Origin: Anseranas semipalmata
Lineage: Eukaryota > Chordata > Aves > Anseriformes > Anseranatidae
NCBI GenBank assembly: GCA_013399115.1
Contig: VXAA01001241.1
Span: forward strand, 1,075,253-1,139,252
Length of the DNA stretch: 64,000 nt
Reading direction: 5' to 3'
Shown: positions 1-15,059 of the stretch, in pieces
Layout: each line of letters starts with the position of its first letter
Numbering within the stretch: position 1 is the first letter of the stretch
Made by a program: the position numbers and the translations under genes
The notes under the pieces: model-generated
Database searches by the model: none
Told to the model about the DNA's origin: nothing
What the model saw: only the letters and a program-made list of their open reading frames with translations

Positions 1-3000
1 GGCTGCTCCTGGGGCGCGATGGGTTCTTTCCGTTTATCGCTCGCTTTAAAAAGCGAGAGAATCAGACAAACGTAATCTGCTGCTTAAGACCCAGGTTATT
101 TTCCAAGCAGCACTTTGTCTTGGTGCGTTCCAGTTGCGTGCTCGGGGCGGTTGCGCTCAGGAAGCACACAGGTAACTCCGGCATGTGGGAAGCTCGAGTG
201 TTAGATCGCTGTTGAAAGCAGAAGTTTCTGCATTTCACGTGTAATGCTCTGCCAGCTGAAGTTCCTGGTGACGTTCCCAGACGCACCAACTCAAAAAGCC
301 ATATCAATGAGCTGGAAATTCCAAACACTCTGAACACACAGTTTGTTGTAGGTAAAGATTGCAGACTTCCCCCACTTGCCAGTGAGTATTTTCCTTGTTA
401 CGGGGTATTTAGCTTGATTTCTGGATTGTTTTTGCTTTCTTCCCCCTACCTCAGCACTTGGCCCTTTGGGGGCTTCCATTGCTTGTGGGATGCCAGCATG
501 TTGCCTCCTTTCCAGTCCCAAATAGGTAGGCTTTTTGTTAAGCAAGGAAGTGAATGATTGTCCAATCTCACAAGATTTTAAGGAGTGTTCTGCATTCCAG
601 GAATAATCCTTGTGTATCTTGTACACAAATGTAACCTGTTGGACTGCTGGGGATTTGGAACACATTTTAAACTGATGTTTCAGTAATGTAGTTGAAAGCT
701 GAGAACGCATTTGTTTCAAGGCGTGCTTTTTAACCTTGATGAAAGTTAATACAAGCTTAAATAAGGAATGCTTTCTTTGGATCTTTATTTTGTTAAAGAG
801 AATGAAAACAAGTGAGAAGTTTATTAGAAGTAATAGTGGCTTATAAAAATCCTGATGTGTCCTTGGTTCGTGAGTCAAAGATGACAGAACCAGCTGAATG
901 GATGCCTTGTGCAGGTACGTGTGCTGAGCTATCGCAGAAACGCTGGCTGCTCAGCACTGTTAAAGGAGAATATTCAAGCATACACCGATAAGTTCTATCA
1001 CATGACATGTTTGTTGTGCACATAGTAATACACCTGAATACACATGGCCCTGACGAGCTTAGCATCTGAGTCATCTTCCAGTAGTGCTACTGAGAACACA
1101 AGCTGAATTACACTCCCCCCACCTCTCTGAAAATCCTCAAGGTGTGGAAGAGTTTATTGGTCCAGCACTGGAACCACCGAGTGTCAGAGCATCCCCCTGT
1201 CACCTGGGGGACCGTGTGCTCCTATGAGTTACAGAGATGCTCTGCTGTACTTGCAGGAAAAGAGTTTCTCTTTCAACTAATTACTGCTGTCCGTGAAAAC
1301 CAGGTGGTAGGAATTTCTGAGCAGCTCGAGGCATAACTGCTCCCTGCAGTAGTGAACTTGGGTTTATGTACTGATCATCTGAGAGCGTATTTTAAGTGTC
1401 AGTATTTTAAGCCTAGAAGTATCCATAAAGTTGCTGCAGCTGAGGGGTTGTTTTGTGTGCTTGCTGCTGTGCTTATACATGCTGTCTCTGTCCCAGCAAA
1501 AAGCAATAGATATTAGGAAACAGGTTGTAAATCTGCGGACTTCAGGAATGTGGAGGAAGATTTGTGTTTTAAGACTCGTTCTGAACCCCCTTGCTTCTCA
1601 GTGGCAAGGTTTCGGTGTGACTGTACATTTACAATACCTGATTGGTTTATTCAGTGAGCAACAACTGGCAGCTGAAGATAGGGCGTGCAGGTTTTAAACC
1701 TTCCCTAAATCTTTCATTCTGGCTTAATTTAGTGGAAAGAACCACGAGCGGGGATACTATCTAGCTTGAGGGCATAGGCTTGCCCATTGTTTTTGCAACA
1801 ACAGCTGGTGTCAGGTTTGCAGTTGGATTGGCGCTGTGCTCCCCGAGGTTTGCCTGGCGGGTTACTGCGGCAGCAGGCCTGGATGCGGTCGTGCAGTGGT
1901 GGCTGCAGCAGGTGAGGGGCAGCAGGGGGGTAAGATGGGGCCCTGAGGACAGTCTGAAATTTCAGTCTGGGCTGGTGAAGCCAATGGGTCTGGTGGTTTT
2001 CCAGCTCTCCTGTAGCCCATTGCACCAGCTCTGCAGAGAGGCTGTTGCTAAGAGGGGCCGTTAGACTTTGCTGTGTACAAAGTGACTGTCACCTGGGGGC
2101 ATCCCACTCTCCTGCAGCCCTGAGGTGAGCGTTGCTCCTGCTCCTGAAAGCTCGGCTGGAGCACTCACACCTCCTGACGTGTAAGGGTACACCAGACTTG
2201 GAGGCAGTCCTGGGAAGCATGTGCATTTTAGAGCATTTAGGGAAATCATCTAAAGATAAATCATCTGAAGAATTTTGTAACTTAGCCATTACTGTACCCA
2301 TGTTACGGTGTAACAGAAGAATCAAGGTATCCTTGATTTGGGGTTAAAAAGCTGTAAGGCAGTTCTAGTGACCAGGTGTAAAAAAAAAATGTAATTTCTT
2401 TGTCAAAGGAAGCTGAAATAGCTGACTTTTTTTCTAAGTTTAAGTTAGATAATTCAGAACTTGGATACAGTGTGATGGGAGACCAAGCCTTGCTGAGATA
2501 GGGGAAGAAATTTGTCATTCCTAGTTTTAAAAGCAAGCATGGTCTTTCAGGCATTCACCAGTACATGCCATTTGGTGAAACACAGCGGAGTGCTGTCCCA
2601 GCTGCTTTCTTAACACCGAGGATGCGCCTGCATTACAAGCTGCTGTGCTGATTACCAAATAGGAAGTAAGAATGGAGTCTCAGAAACATTAGCACCAGCT
2701 GCTGTCTGTTCTTAAACATGGCTTTGAATCAGGAATTGCACCAACAGTGTGTCCCAAATGAGGTTTCTGCTTTCATCAGACATCGGGTTGGAGAGGGCTC
2801 TCTGGATGCCTGTGGGTGCACTGTCCTTGGGTTCTTTACACCGTTTAGGGCAATCTCTGGTCTGCCCCAAATCCTCTTGGAACAGGATCGTTTTTTCTCT
2901 TCTCCTTGCCTTTCTACCCTGAGGCTTCCTGAAGATGCCCGATAACCCATGCCAGTCTCCAGCTTTTATGTTCTCATGCTTTTCCTCCTGGCATGTTGGT

Positions 3001-6000
3001 GTAAGCAGGTTTTTCTAGGTTATTTTAGATGGAGCTGACTGAACTTCTAATTTTACTGCAATCACTGGACTCCTGTTGAGGGTGAAAGATAGCAAAATAG
3101 GAGCACTACTCACTTAAGCTTGATGAAGCTATTAAACAGCAGCAGGTGTTTTCAGTTTCAGGAGGCAGCAGTGCCTCAGTTGGTGTCCCTTCATTTTTCA
3201 AAGGCTCTTGGTGATGTAAAGGGTTGGAGCCATTTATTAAATGAAAGCCCAGATTCCGCAGTTGCTCCCTGAGACATCTTCCTACTCCATATGGAGTTTT
3301 TTCCCACTCTGAACCTACAAAGCAGAACTTTGGTAAAGAGGAGTAGGGGAGAGATTTGCCAGGGTTCAGGGCCAGTACGTGTCAATGTATGTGTTGTCAC
3401 ATGTAGAATACTTTGCGCTCTTAAAAAAGTTAGGGCCACCTGTTTACTCATGAATATGCAGGCTTACTGAGCCTGAGGATCTAACTGAGGAAAAGCTGGG
3501 CGTGTTATATATAGAGCCTAATCATCTCGCTGTGCCCCTCTAAGGCTGCCTTCCAGGCTTGATGTGAAATACTGCAGTGTGCTTTGTCTCTTCTGCTTTA
3601 TTCTGGTTTTGGAGCTTTTCATGCCCAGTCTGCTCTGCACGCTTGGTCTCCAAACTTCCTGTATTAAAGAACTAAAAATGTGAGCATCGTGCTAACATCT
3701 CATATGTAAATGTCCACTATTTGGATCATTTGCCTATAGCTTAACAACAGTCATTAGAATAAAGCTAAATTTAGCTAACTAAAATGTGGGAGTTCTCCAG
3801 AATAAAAGGACTTGAAGGGAGAGCAGTGAAAAGCATCAAGAATAAAAGGAGCTGTGCTTCTCTGCAGGTGAAAATCAGTAAGTGTAAGGAGAAGAAAAAT
3901 AAATTCTCGAAACATTCTGTAGGTTTGTCTTTCATCATTGGCAGCAGCGTGGGTCACGCAGCCAAAGGCTGCTGGTTTGCCTGCTGTTGCCTTTCTTTAC
4001 TGATAGCTAGCCCAGCACCCTGTCAGATGTATGTGATTCTGCATCTTTCTCGTGTTTACATTCCCCAAAATAGCCAATTCTTTTATTATAAAGAACAGGC
4101 AGTTCAATGTATATCCATAAAAGCCAGTGGTAACCATTTTCCATGAGTACAGGACTGAGTGATAGAAATGCAGTCTTACAGTCATTTTAAATGCCATCTC
4201 TGGGAGCTGGTGTCTTGATGTGTAGGACTGGTGCTGTTCTTAGGATTTTTTTCCACAGTAAATGGAAATTAATTGTTTTATCTTCGTGCTAATGTATAGG
4301 GAGACGAAGGCAGGCAGTAAGACTATTGTGACAATTTGGTTTAACTCACTAGTACCAAGAGTCTGACAAGGTGAATCAATCCTGGCTGCACCTGTAACTG
4401 GGAAAAGTGGTTTGGAGACAAAGTCATTCAGACCTCTTCAGTTATGAAAAATCACACTTTGGTTTTTCCTCTAAGACTTACAAGAGAGCCTGTGGTAGGA
4501 TTTAGCTTATTATGGAGCTTTAGGAGCTCCGTGTACTGATTGCTGGGGAGATTGCAGGAGCCAGAGACAGCGTGCTTCCTCTCCCCGTGGTGCAAACTGT
4601 TCAGGCTTGGCAAGGTGGCTGGAAGCAACAGGAACGATGCTTTTTAACAAGAGCATCACCACTAAAGGTGTGGTATGTGCTGCTAAAGGTGTGGTACGCA
4701 CACAGGTATGTTGTGTGAGAGGAGGTTGGCAGTGACTTTAGAACTGCGAAAAGAATTACTTTATCTTACTTCCCTATGGAACACAAAAGAAATGAAAAGT
4801 GGGTAGCTTTGTTCAGCTCAGCAGCTTTTTAATGTATCTTGGGGAATTCTGAGTTTTAAAAGATCAGAATTGTTTTTGAAGAAATCTCTGTAAATGGCAT
4901 TGTTTAGGAATTTGTAGGCTGAGCTTCGTCTCCTACTCTGGCAAGGTCATCTTGCTCGCAAGGAGTCCTTTAATTTTGCATCAGAAAAACTGATGGCTTG
5001 TAGAGTTAGTGAGGCTGCTCCAGACTGGAAACTTATTTGACAAGGGGATGTAGGTCATCTATTTTCATGCCAAAGTCGCTGTGTACACAGCAGAGAAGTT
5101 ATCTATACAGCAATGGCAGAGAATTGGCTAGTAAATTCCAGAGGAGGTGAGTAGGGTGAGTGAGAGCTCGTTGCTGTGTCATTTACCTGGGTCTCAGCGG
5201 CAGCGCTGGTGGGGACAGCTTGAGTTGTTGTGTCTGCGTGGGGAGCCAGATCCAGAAACTGCTCTGGCTGGAAAATGTTGTTTTATTGTCTGGATTTGTT
5301 TTATAGAAACAGCTGATCCGGATTCTGTGTGGATGTGCAGAAGGCTTGCTGGCATGGCTGGGGCCGAGTGGGAGGGCAGGGGGCAGCGGTGGCACGGTGG
5401 CTGTGGCCGTCACCTGGGATCGGTGCCGAGGACATGTGTGCACAGCGGTGCCCATGCGTGTCCCTTGGCCAGGCTCTCCCCCAGCTGGGGAGGTGTTCCC
5501 AGTGCTGGAGGTGCTTGGCTTTGCCCTGTGATTTCTGACCAGGTTCTACAGGTACAGTGCGTTTCCACCTGCTGGAGCCCAGGTGAGTGCTGCAGCGCAG
5601 CGAGGCACAGCGTGTCCTACAGCTGTCATTCACGGTGGTTTCTTCATAGCTAGTGCAGATGTGGAAAGATGAGTTTGCTACAAACTTCATGGTATCCAAA
5701 TCTGATTGTAATTATTCTGGCTTGTGCCAGAACTTATATTGGAAGACGTGGAAAGACTTGTCCAAATAAGAAAAAAAATCTGCTTAATGGAGTAACTTGT
5801 ACGTGAAGAAGTGATCTGTGCGAGGTAGCTGAGGGCAGTCCTGTCACTGACCTGCCCTGGGGGTTCTTATCTCGGTGACTGAGGAGTCTATTAGTAAATG
5901 ATTGATTGGTATTGTCTGCTCCCGAAGGTGACTGCGTGTTGCCGAGGAGCCTCGCGCCCCGCTCAGCGTGCCGGGGAGCGTTGCTGCTGTGCAGCACGTT

Positions 6001-9000
6001 CTTGCGCGCCATGCGGAGACGGGGCTGGTTGTGCTCGCTGCCAGGATTGAAACGTTCTGGGCTTGACACGGCCCTCGGCTGTGTCAGGTATGGGAGAGCT
6101 TCACGCCTCTTCCAAAGAGGGAGAGAGATCGTATAGATGGTTTGGAGAAGTCTTGCTGATGCTCTCCTGTGCAGTAGCTGGCGGCCTCAGCCTGGTGGCC
6201 TTGACTGTGCCACCAGCAGGGCAAGTGTTAGCTGAAAAAATAAATGAACAAAGGTGGCTGGTGGGTGACAGCGGCCAGGCAGAATCGGGTGGAAGTGTGT
6301 GGGCTAGCGCTGCCACATACATGTTTCTGAAAGCTACGTAGATCAGCCACTTCCTTAGAGAGAAATACCTTTTATACTGGCTGGTAGCCATTTGTGAGAC
6401 CTGTTCGGTGAGGTTACGTGCTTTGCTTGTGGTAATGAAGACTTGGCTTTAACTGCTCAAATAAAGCCCAGAGTTCTTGTTCATAGAGCCTAACGTTACT
6501 GCTCCCCCCACTTTTAAGCAGCACGCATAGACAATTGGCCGAACAAACAACAGACAAAACTGCTCCCAGTAGGATAATAACTGCTTTTCACTGCCACTCA
6601 TCCAGTCAAGTGACATCTGGAAGACTCTTTGGGTATTCACAGGAGGCTTGGTGTGTAACAGGACAATGTAAAGAAGCCAAATCCTACAGCTGACAGTGTT
6701 CTCCAGTTTTTTTGTGCTTTTGGATGTGTTCTGCTGGCCTGGTTTGTTCTGTTTGTTCTAGTACTTATGGCATCCACCCCAGCCACTACGTTCTGTAACG
6801 TAAATACCCAACACATTAAAAAAAAACAACAGATAAATTGCTCTCTTAATCTTAGGGAGGTGCTGTGGGGATTAATTAGTTCTAATAAAGTGCTTTCTGG
6901 CTGAGATGTCAAGCTGATGTTTCAGGACTAATGGTATTGTTCACTGAAACTATTTAGTTCTCAAATGTCTAATCACTGTTGTAGAAAAATTTACTCTGCG
7001 GAGGAAAGCTATTGATTTAAAGCACGTAATAAACAGTATTGATTTGCACGAGGCAGTCATTCATATCAGTTCTATGCAGAGTTGAGACGGATGGTGGTCA
7101 CATAACAGTTTTGAACTGAAGTCTAAGTGAAACTATTGCTTAAATGGCCCTGCAGCTCCTGGCAGGTCTCTCCTACGTGACCGCGAACTGGCTTAACTCT
7201 CTGGTGCTGGGCCCGGGCCGTCCCCTGCTGGGGAGGGGGCTCCCCCCGCAGCTGGCGTGGCCTTGGTAATCCTCTGGGCCCTGTGAGCAGCACGGGATGG
7301 CTTCGGTAGCCCCAGAGCTGCTCCACCAAGCTGTGCCGGTGGGCACGTAACAGCAGTTAGCTTTGCTTTCTGATTTCATGAGGTGGCTGAGCCGCTGCCA
7401 CAGGATGTGCTGCTGGCCTGGCGCGGGGCCTGTCCTGCACCCGGCTGGGGCCGCTCGGCCTCCCGGGGCGCCCGCTCATCCCGAGGCATCGGCCTCCTGG
7501 GCGCTCGAAGCCCTCGTGGTCGGACTGTTCGGAGGATGGAGGGATTTTTGAGCTGGTGGCCCAGTGGCGGCGGGCTCCTCGCTGCCCGTGTCGGAGTAGT
7601 GCACATGAGAGTTTCACAGTGCCCTGATCTGAAACCACTGCTTCCCTTGCTGCCGCTTTTATGTGGGGGGAAACCTTCAGCTGATCTTGCTTGCATAGCT
7701 CCGAGGGTTTGCTTCAGGTTGATAAGGATTTGTAAGGCCATGTGCATGTATTGTGCTTCTGCAGTTTATGTCACTGATCTAGAAGAGGACCTGAGTGATA
7801 CTTCAACGGTGCACACAGGGTAAGGTCCATGCCTAAATAGTGATGCTGCTCTAGTTTTTAACAGCTGCTGGGTGGTTGCAGTGCTCTTTAGACAGGCTTT
7901 GGCCGTTCCACTCCGACCTTTGTTCAGTGGTGCTGCTTCGGTTCCTCAACATCTGATGTGACATCTGATATCTCAATCTTCTGGTGGCTATGTAGGACTT
8001 CGGCTGTTTTGGTGGGAGTACAGTGGCTCAGCTAGCCAGAGACCTTCCTTCTTTGAAGAGCGGTGCCGCCACAGCAGCGGTGTCTGTATGCTTTTCAGGA
8101 TTTCTACAGATGCTCTGTAGGACTGGCAGAGTGATGCTAGAGGTAACGATGCAGCCCCATGGAATGCTTTTTCTTTGAACAAATTCCTTCGTAGCAGAGA
8201 GGGACACTTTTTCCCAAGGGAGAACTCAGCGTGAAAAGGAAGCCTTTTAAAGACAAAATTGTAAGACTTGCCTAGTTTAGGATGACCTGTACTGTATATA
8301 GCATTCCAGATGGGGCTGTCATATTGAATTGTGTTTTTTAAATAAAAATAATAGGAAAAAAAAAAAAAACACCCTGACCACCCTTACCATGAATAACGTT
8401 TTTGTATTGCAGAGTTTTGGCATGGTTAAACTTAAAATCAAATCAGTGCTTTGAACAAAGGTTTTTTGTTGGAGCATGTTATGTGGTGATGCTCAGGTGT
8501 ATTTGATTAGCAGCGTGTGTTAACCCTGCAGTGGATAAGGAGGTTAAACTCTTCTGTTCAGTGTGCTAGTCAACATTTTTCAACATCTGATCTCTCTCCA
8601 CTCCAGCTGTCACTTCACCCACTTGTTTAGATTTTTCTGAAATTCCGTGAAGTTATCTCTACATCCAGCTACCCTAAATAGCTTCTCAGTCAGCAAGGCA
8701 CTAAGCCAGACTTGCAATTTGTCCTTTCTTATGTCATTGGAATTTCACACTACGCAAGATCTAACCATCAAAGGTAAATGATCTGTTGCCTTGACAGGAC
8801 ATTGACTATTTAATTCTCATATGGGAACTTATGTAGAAGGCTTTAGGCTGATTAACAGGTAGTTCTCCAGAAGGAAGTGTTCCAGTTTGACAGAAATAGG
8901 CAGATTTCTCTGCTAAAGAGATCTCCTTACCATCCTGAATCTTCTCAGTGAGTGTTGTTGTCTTTGTTTTAACCTCCATATGCAAGAAGGAGAAATGTCA

Positions 9001-12000
9001 TGGCTGTTACCATATCCTGTCGCTTCTTGTGGCACCAAGGTTTTGCAAGATACCTTATACTTCCTATACTTTGCTTTTAAACCTTGAATATAGGAACTTC
9101 TGGATTTGTCTTGAACCTAGTCTGTAAGATATCAATGTGGTATCTTTTCAGCTGTTATGGTTGTCGTTACCCTGTTTTCGTTCAGTCTTTAGTTCAAGCT
9201 GCTGCTATGGTACTATGTGATTTCTGTGATCCGTCTCCTCAACTTTTGTTTGTTTTCCTCTGACATGTTGCACTGAATGTTAGAACATCCTTTCATGCTG
9301 TTTTGAAGTGGAGCCTATCCCCCTGGTTCCTGCTCTCTTTCTCCGAGGTCTCACTTAATGCCTAATAAACTGCAATTCCTTGTGGAAGTTCAACCGACGA
9401 AGCTGGGCCATAATGTGATACTGGAAAGATGTGAGCGATAACAAGGCTGCCATTAGAGCTCTAAATCTCCCTGATCTTCTGGTAAGAAACTTTCGGTCTC
9501 TGTGCTGTCCTGCATCTTTGTCACTGCTGCTCTGCTATACTGAGCAGTCTTTCTGTCCACCTCTGTCCCCCTGTCTTTGATTGTTGACACTCTGATAGCA
9601 AGGGTGCACAGTACTCAGCTGAGACTCCCAGTGTCACCTCTTGCAAGCTGTTTATTGCACGAAGAAGCTCATTCTTTATTGTCTTGGCAAGAGACAGCAT
9701 CAGACCCGAGGAGCTGTCCAAGTAGGTGTGTTTCATGGTGAAATGCTTCTGACCAGAAGGTGGGAAGTCAGTTCTGGGACTTGTTCCTTCATGTCCCTTT
9801 CAACGTGTACTGTCTTTTAAAGAAACTTCTGTACTCTTCCACCTTAACATTTTGCTACTGGATTTGGGCATCTGCTTTTGCTGAAGAGCAGCTGCACCTG
9901 GTGTGCTCTGCAATAAACTGTGCAGCTCTCAGCTTGGTTAGCATGGTGATGGCTTGCTATGCAGGCAGTTGAGATGGTCTGTAATTCTGAATAAAGGCAG
10001 GTCTGTTGTCATATGCCATCTGTTAATTCTTCAGAGAAGATCTGATAGCATTGCTTGTTCCTCATGCAGCTGGCTCCCTAATAAATAAATTTAGAAGGTA
10101 TCTGCCATCATGGTCTTTCATTGCTTGATGCTAAGAAAAGCATAACCTGATTCTAAATACTTTGTTAAGGCACAGAAGCTATCTTGTTTGCTGGTCTGGT
10201 CTTTCGTAGGCCTTGGGCATTACTTCCCACTTCCTTCTTAAGCTTTCCTTCTCTTTTAGGAGAAGAATGCTTGGGAGGATGGGGAGGGGTATGTGGCCTA
10301 GGAACCTGGCTTGATCTTTTGCAGGAGGGTTGTATATATAGAAATCTCAGTTTGCGAAGACAGATTTGCAGCTGAACAGATCACGCACAGTGACATCCTC
10401 CACCTAGGCTTGCTTTCACACATCTTTTGTAAATGCCACCCTTATCCCTAGAGCAAATGTTCTGTGTTGAATTTTCTCATCTTTATTCTCTATTTGTCCA
10501 GTAGTCTGTAGCTAATACCCCAACTACATCGTCTTTTATTTTCTATCTGCTTCCCAGACACAGGCTCCTGCAGTTTTGGGTAATAGTTCTGATAAGTTTC
10601 GTTGCATCTTCAGTAACTTTGATGGGCTGATGATCCTTGCAAGGTATGGTCACTGTGGTTTTTGATTCAGGGCGCTATTCATGGTTCTTCCTTCCCAAGG
10701 TTCTTTTCCATGGTCTTATTGCCAGGGGAAGATGTGACAGCAGCTGAGCATGCTGCAGTTTACAGCCTGGTTTAGATGTGTGAAAAGGCAGCGATTATTT
10801 GGGAGGAATTTGTCTTGTATCAGACCATGTTCTGCTGTGCTGCTGTGGCAGGAGCCCTTGTGCTCTCTGTAGCAGGATGGGGGCTGGGACTCCACGGCTG
10901 CTCCCATTTTCCAAGCAGAGCCAAGTGACACCAAATCCTTGGAAGAGGAAGGCAGCTGATGCGGTTAACTCCTCAGTGCTAAGGGTTTCGCTGTGTAGTA
11001 ACAGGAATGAAAACTGTGAGTGGTTGTAATTCACACCTGTAATCATTCTGTGTGGAAGTCTGCTTGTGACACTGGCTTCTGATTGAGCGCTGTATGTCGG
11101 TGAGTGCTGCTTTGCCATCAGGTTTATTGCAGAATAGATTTGCAAAGAAATATCCTAAATTAAATCATTTGAACAAAGATCTTTAAAGGCATTGTTTTAA
11201 TTACTTCCGTGAAGTAGTTGGGCAGATGTGTGGCAACACCCTTCTGAATGACAGTAGTGCACCTTATAAAATACATAGTTGAAGGCAGGCTGAAATGCTA
11301 TTTCGATCCTGCTGCTTCATGACCAGCCCAGACACCTGATGAAAGGCATAGAAATAATGGAGTTAAATCAGAGTTAAGGGTTTTGCAATAACAGGTTTAT
11401 TATTTATGTTGCTTCCTAGATGCTTATGGAGGGTTTACTTCCCCTTAGCTAGTATTTTTGCATTCAAAGGCAGGATGTTAACCTGTCACTTCATGCCTTT
11501 GTTCCCTGCTCTGATGTTCAGAAGATTTTTTTTTTTTCTCCCCAGTGATTGCCATTCCCGTTTTCTCTCACACAAGCTGTGTAACGCTGTTGCTTAGGTC
11601 TCTTATGGCCATGCTTAAAGGGTGCTTAAAGCCTTTCATAAAGTACACATCTTGCCTTATGGAAGGAGGAGATTTACAGAGTTAAAAAATGCAAGAAATA
11701 CGTTGTAGATAATAGATTCCAAAAATGCAAATTTGTTCAAGCACCTCCTTAAAAAGAAGGGAGGGAGGAACTGAAGATTAAAACCTGTGTTTATATACGT
11801 GTAGAAGCTAGAGGCAAAGCAATCCATTCATAAATATACAATAGGATTTATGTCATGGTGCGAAGTGCTGCATGCATATTCATGTGTAATTTGCAAATCC
11901 TTTAGCGATTAAATACTTTACTGCAAACTCTCTAGAACTAAACCTTCTTGTTGAAATGAGATGTTCAAAGGCTCTAGTGCTTCTCCAAGGGAGGGGAAGG

Positions 12001-15000
12001 CTGGGTAGTGTAACAGATCTGATGCTCTAACTTTCGCTCTATTAAAAGTATTTTTTGGTGTGCTTTTGGGTGTTATTTTATTAGAATAATCAGTAAGCCT
12101 TGAAGAAAACACGTGAAGCAGAGACCTGCAAGAAGCATTGTGAACCTTAACGTGGTAAGAAAAGCATGGAAACTTGTGAAGATGTTTTTCTCAACTGATT
12201 TTAATGTCAAATATCATTGTCTAAACTTTCATATCCTCTATGTAAGGATGGAGGCAGATGAGTAATATAGCTTGGGGAGTGCTTATGTTGGGAAGAAGTA
12301 GCCTTTGTATAAGTGAAGTGAATCACCTTTAAAGGATGTAGCCTTGGATCTTCATGTGACACTAAAAAAATAAAAAAAAATTAATATGAGCTTACTGTTG
12401 CTGGTGCTTTTGGTTTTTCAAAGCTTGAAGTATTATAGACTGTTCAACTTCAAGGCTGGATGGGATGTGAATTTCTTTGTTTTCTATTTTAATAACCATA
12501 AGTTGCTGCCTCTGGATCCATCTCCAGAGTGCAGTGGACTGTCACTTACAGTATCATAGCCACGCGTGCACTTGCTTGTGGAAGAGCTGAACACTTCCCT
12601 GGAGCTTGCTCCTGGCTGTGGGGCACCGCTTCTTCCAGCCCCGCTCGTGCTGTGGGGCTGGGGCTGGGGGCCTGAGCACCAGGGCCAGGGCAGGCCGGGG
12701 GCCCTGGGGCCGCGGGAGGTGCAGTTCCCCCAGGCTGCTGCGCACCCCCTTTTGGGGAGCCAGCTGGCACCCCCAGGCCTGCTCCCGCTCTGTCTGGGCT
12801 CCCTTCCTGCCGCTGCCCTACGCTGAAATCGCCAGGGACTGGGTTTTGCAGCGGTGACCTGCTGGGTGGCAGAAACCTCCCTGCCAAGCGTGGTTCCTCT
12901 GAAGTCCCGGCTCGCTCCAGAGCAGCGGTTGGTGCTGCCGCACTGAGCTTGCTTGGCGCCGCAGGCAGTGAGCATGGTTTGGCGAGGCAGAGGTGTCGCT
13001 TCTGGTTTGTCTTTCGGAGCAGTCAGCTTAAATATCAGAGATGGATGTGTGCGCAGTGCTCTGCTGTGGGCTGTAATTCCATCTGCTCCGACACTGTGAA
13101 GGTGACACCTAAAGGGGTGTTTGCTTCTTTCTGGATGTCCTTCCTGGATCTGCTGTGTGCGGAACTGGAGGGCACCGTTTTGCCTACGTGTTGGCCTTGC
13201 TCAGCGCGTGGCTGCTCGGGAACCTAGCAAAGCACTTAGCATTTCGGAGGGGGAAAAAGTTGTTAGAATTTCAGTGCAATTTCATTCATCCCAGGCACTG
13301 CAGTCTCTGCAATATCACCGGCCTTTGTCTTCTCTGGTCTGGAACAGCAGAAGCGTGTGTTTCTGCCATTGATTTGGCAATTATTAAAAGGACATGGAAT
13401 AAAGGACACAATTAATGGAAGAAGGGAGGAGTGTTCAAAGACCTCTGTTGGTAAGGTCTGTGTTTTTAATAGTTCTGCAGATTCATCACTGATTTCGGAA
13501 CTTGATAGCAAGCTGGTTCTCTGGATCAGTCTGTAGGTTCGTATAGGGAGACTAGACAAGGTCAACAGGAATATTTTGTTTGCCAGAGAATTTCAACTTG
13601 GTCTTTGCAGACTAGTTGAACTATAAATGATGATTTATTTAGCTGAATTGATCAGACTAAATTAATATACATATTGAGAATTATGCATTGGTGATGTAGG
13701 TCAGTGTTTGGGTGATACAGTAAAACTATTTGCTGAAAAAATTTCTGGCATGAGTTGCATCTCATTCTGGTGCTGAAGGTGAAGTACTGGGTTGAGCAGC
13801 AAACTTCCAAGCTGTGAGCTCTCAGGGTGCCTTGTGCAAGACCAGATCTTAGGGTGTTGTAAGCACAATGTAGGATCCATTAAACACAGCTTTGACTTAA
13901 AAAGAAAGGTGGAAACGAATAGCTCAGATATGTTAGGTAATGTGCCTTGAGGAAAGTGACGGCTGCATTCTAACAAACCCAGTTATAAGAAGCTACAGCT
14001 GGGGCTGGGTCAGGCAGGACACAGCTGGGGGTGAGACGAGCGAGTGCTGGGAGCCCTGCTGGTGCTCGTGGGCTGTGCTCGTCCCCGTCCACTTGGGCTG
14101 ATGCTGCCGGTGGCCTGGGGTGCTGTGCCCCACAGGAGGGCACTGGGAGGGAGATGTCTTGTGCCTCCGGCCACCGGCAGGTTCTGTGACTTGCGTGCCA
14201 GGAGGGCTTATTTTGTGGGAGAGCACGAGGGTGTCAGCACCGTCTTCTCCTGGATAGGTCCCCTGGATTGACTGAGACAGAACTGACAGGAAGAAAGTCC
14301 ACCTCTGTTATAGGCAAGCAGGTGCTGCGGCTTGACATGGCTTAAGAAAAGATGTGTATTCCTACTATAACCCGTTAGGTCTCTGCTAGATTTAGAGAGC
14401 TTATTTTGACCAGCTTGTATCTTCCCAAAGAAACCTGAAGTTCTTAGAAGCTGGCTGCCTTCTGCTGCTTCCCCTGGCTTGTGGGGAAGGGAAACCTGTG
14501 AAAATGGATGTGGTTTGGCTTCGCTATTTGCTAAGCCCCTAGGCAGTATTTTATGCCTTATGCACTAAAGGCTTCAAGTCCTTCTAATTTGGAGTTCACT
14601 TTAAACAATAGTCAGGCTAAATAGCAAAGCACAGAAGGTAGAAATGAAGTCCAGTTCTCAGTACATCCATTTGAAAGTACAGTGTTACGGTATAGACATA
14701 TGATCCCCTAGGAAAGGGGTTGCCATAGGATGGAGCCATGCTGTGGGGATGAAGCCAATTGGATTAGGGAGAGAGAGCTCTCCTGCAGGTAATGTCAGAT
14801 ATTTGGAGATCTGAGAAGCTGAAGTGTTAACCTCAGCAGAACAAATTTTTTAAATGAGAAATGTCAGAGACATCATATAATCCCCAGAAAACAAAGCTGT
14901 TGCTCTGTGTTTATATAAAAAGCACCCAGATGCTTGGTTAATGAGCACAGGAGTAAAATGCTGGGCACAGGTGGACCTCCTCCACCTGCAGCTGGGGGGC

Positions 15001-15039
15001 TTTGTGCTGCTCTTCGTTAACCTTGGTGATCAGCGCTAG
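1..15039. other. Intron 1 of WWC1, distal part; no gene seen
   Basis: No exon is supported here. Open frames are short, on both strands, unrelated to any family I recognise, and lack paired splice sites. I looked for the WW1 coding exon (GWEEARD..YIDH..WIDPRD) on the + strand and did not find it. Exon 1 should therefore lie upstream of position 1, making this stretch intronic. It is ordinary unique sequence with small GC-rich patches near 5.33-5.53, 7.2-7.56, 12.6-12.96 and 14.04-14.26 kb and a 14-base A run at 8356-8369. The intron assignment is an inference from the missing exon 1. Confidence 0.75.
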
Positions 15040-15059
15040 GTGGGAGCAGGTGCCTGCCC

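Noticed and set aside
291..878. 195-codon open frame on the - strand near the window start
   Set aside because: Low-complexity Lys/Ser-rich translation with no recognisable family. Chance open frames of this size are expected in 30 kb of AT-rich intron.
12484..12975. 163-codon open frame on the - strand in a GC-rich patch
   Set aside because: Translation is Pro/Ala/Gly/Arg-rich, and several other frames are open over the same bases on both strands. No homology recognised.
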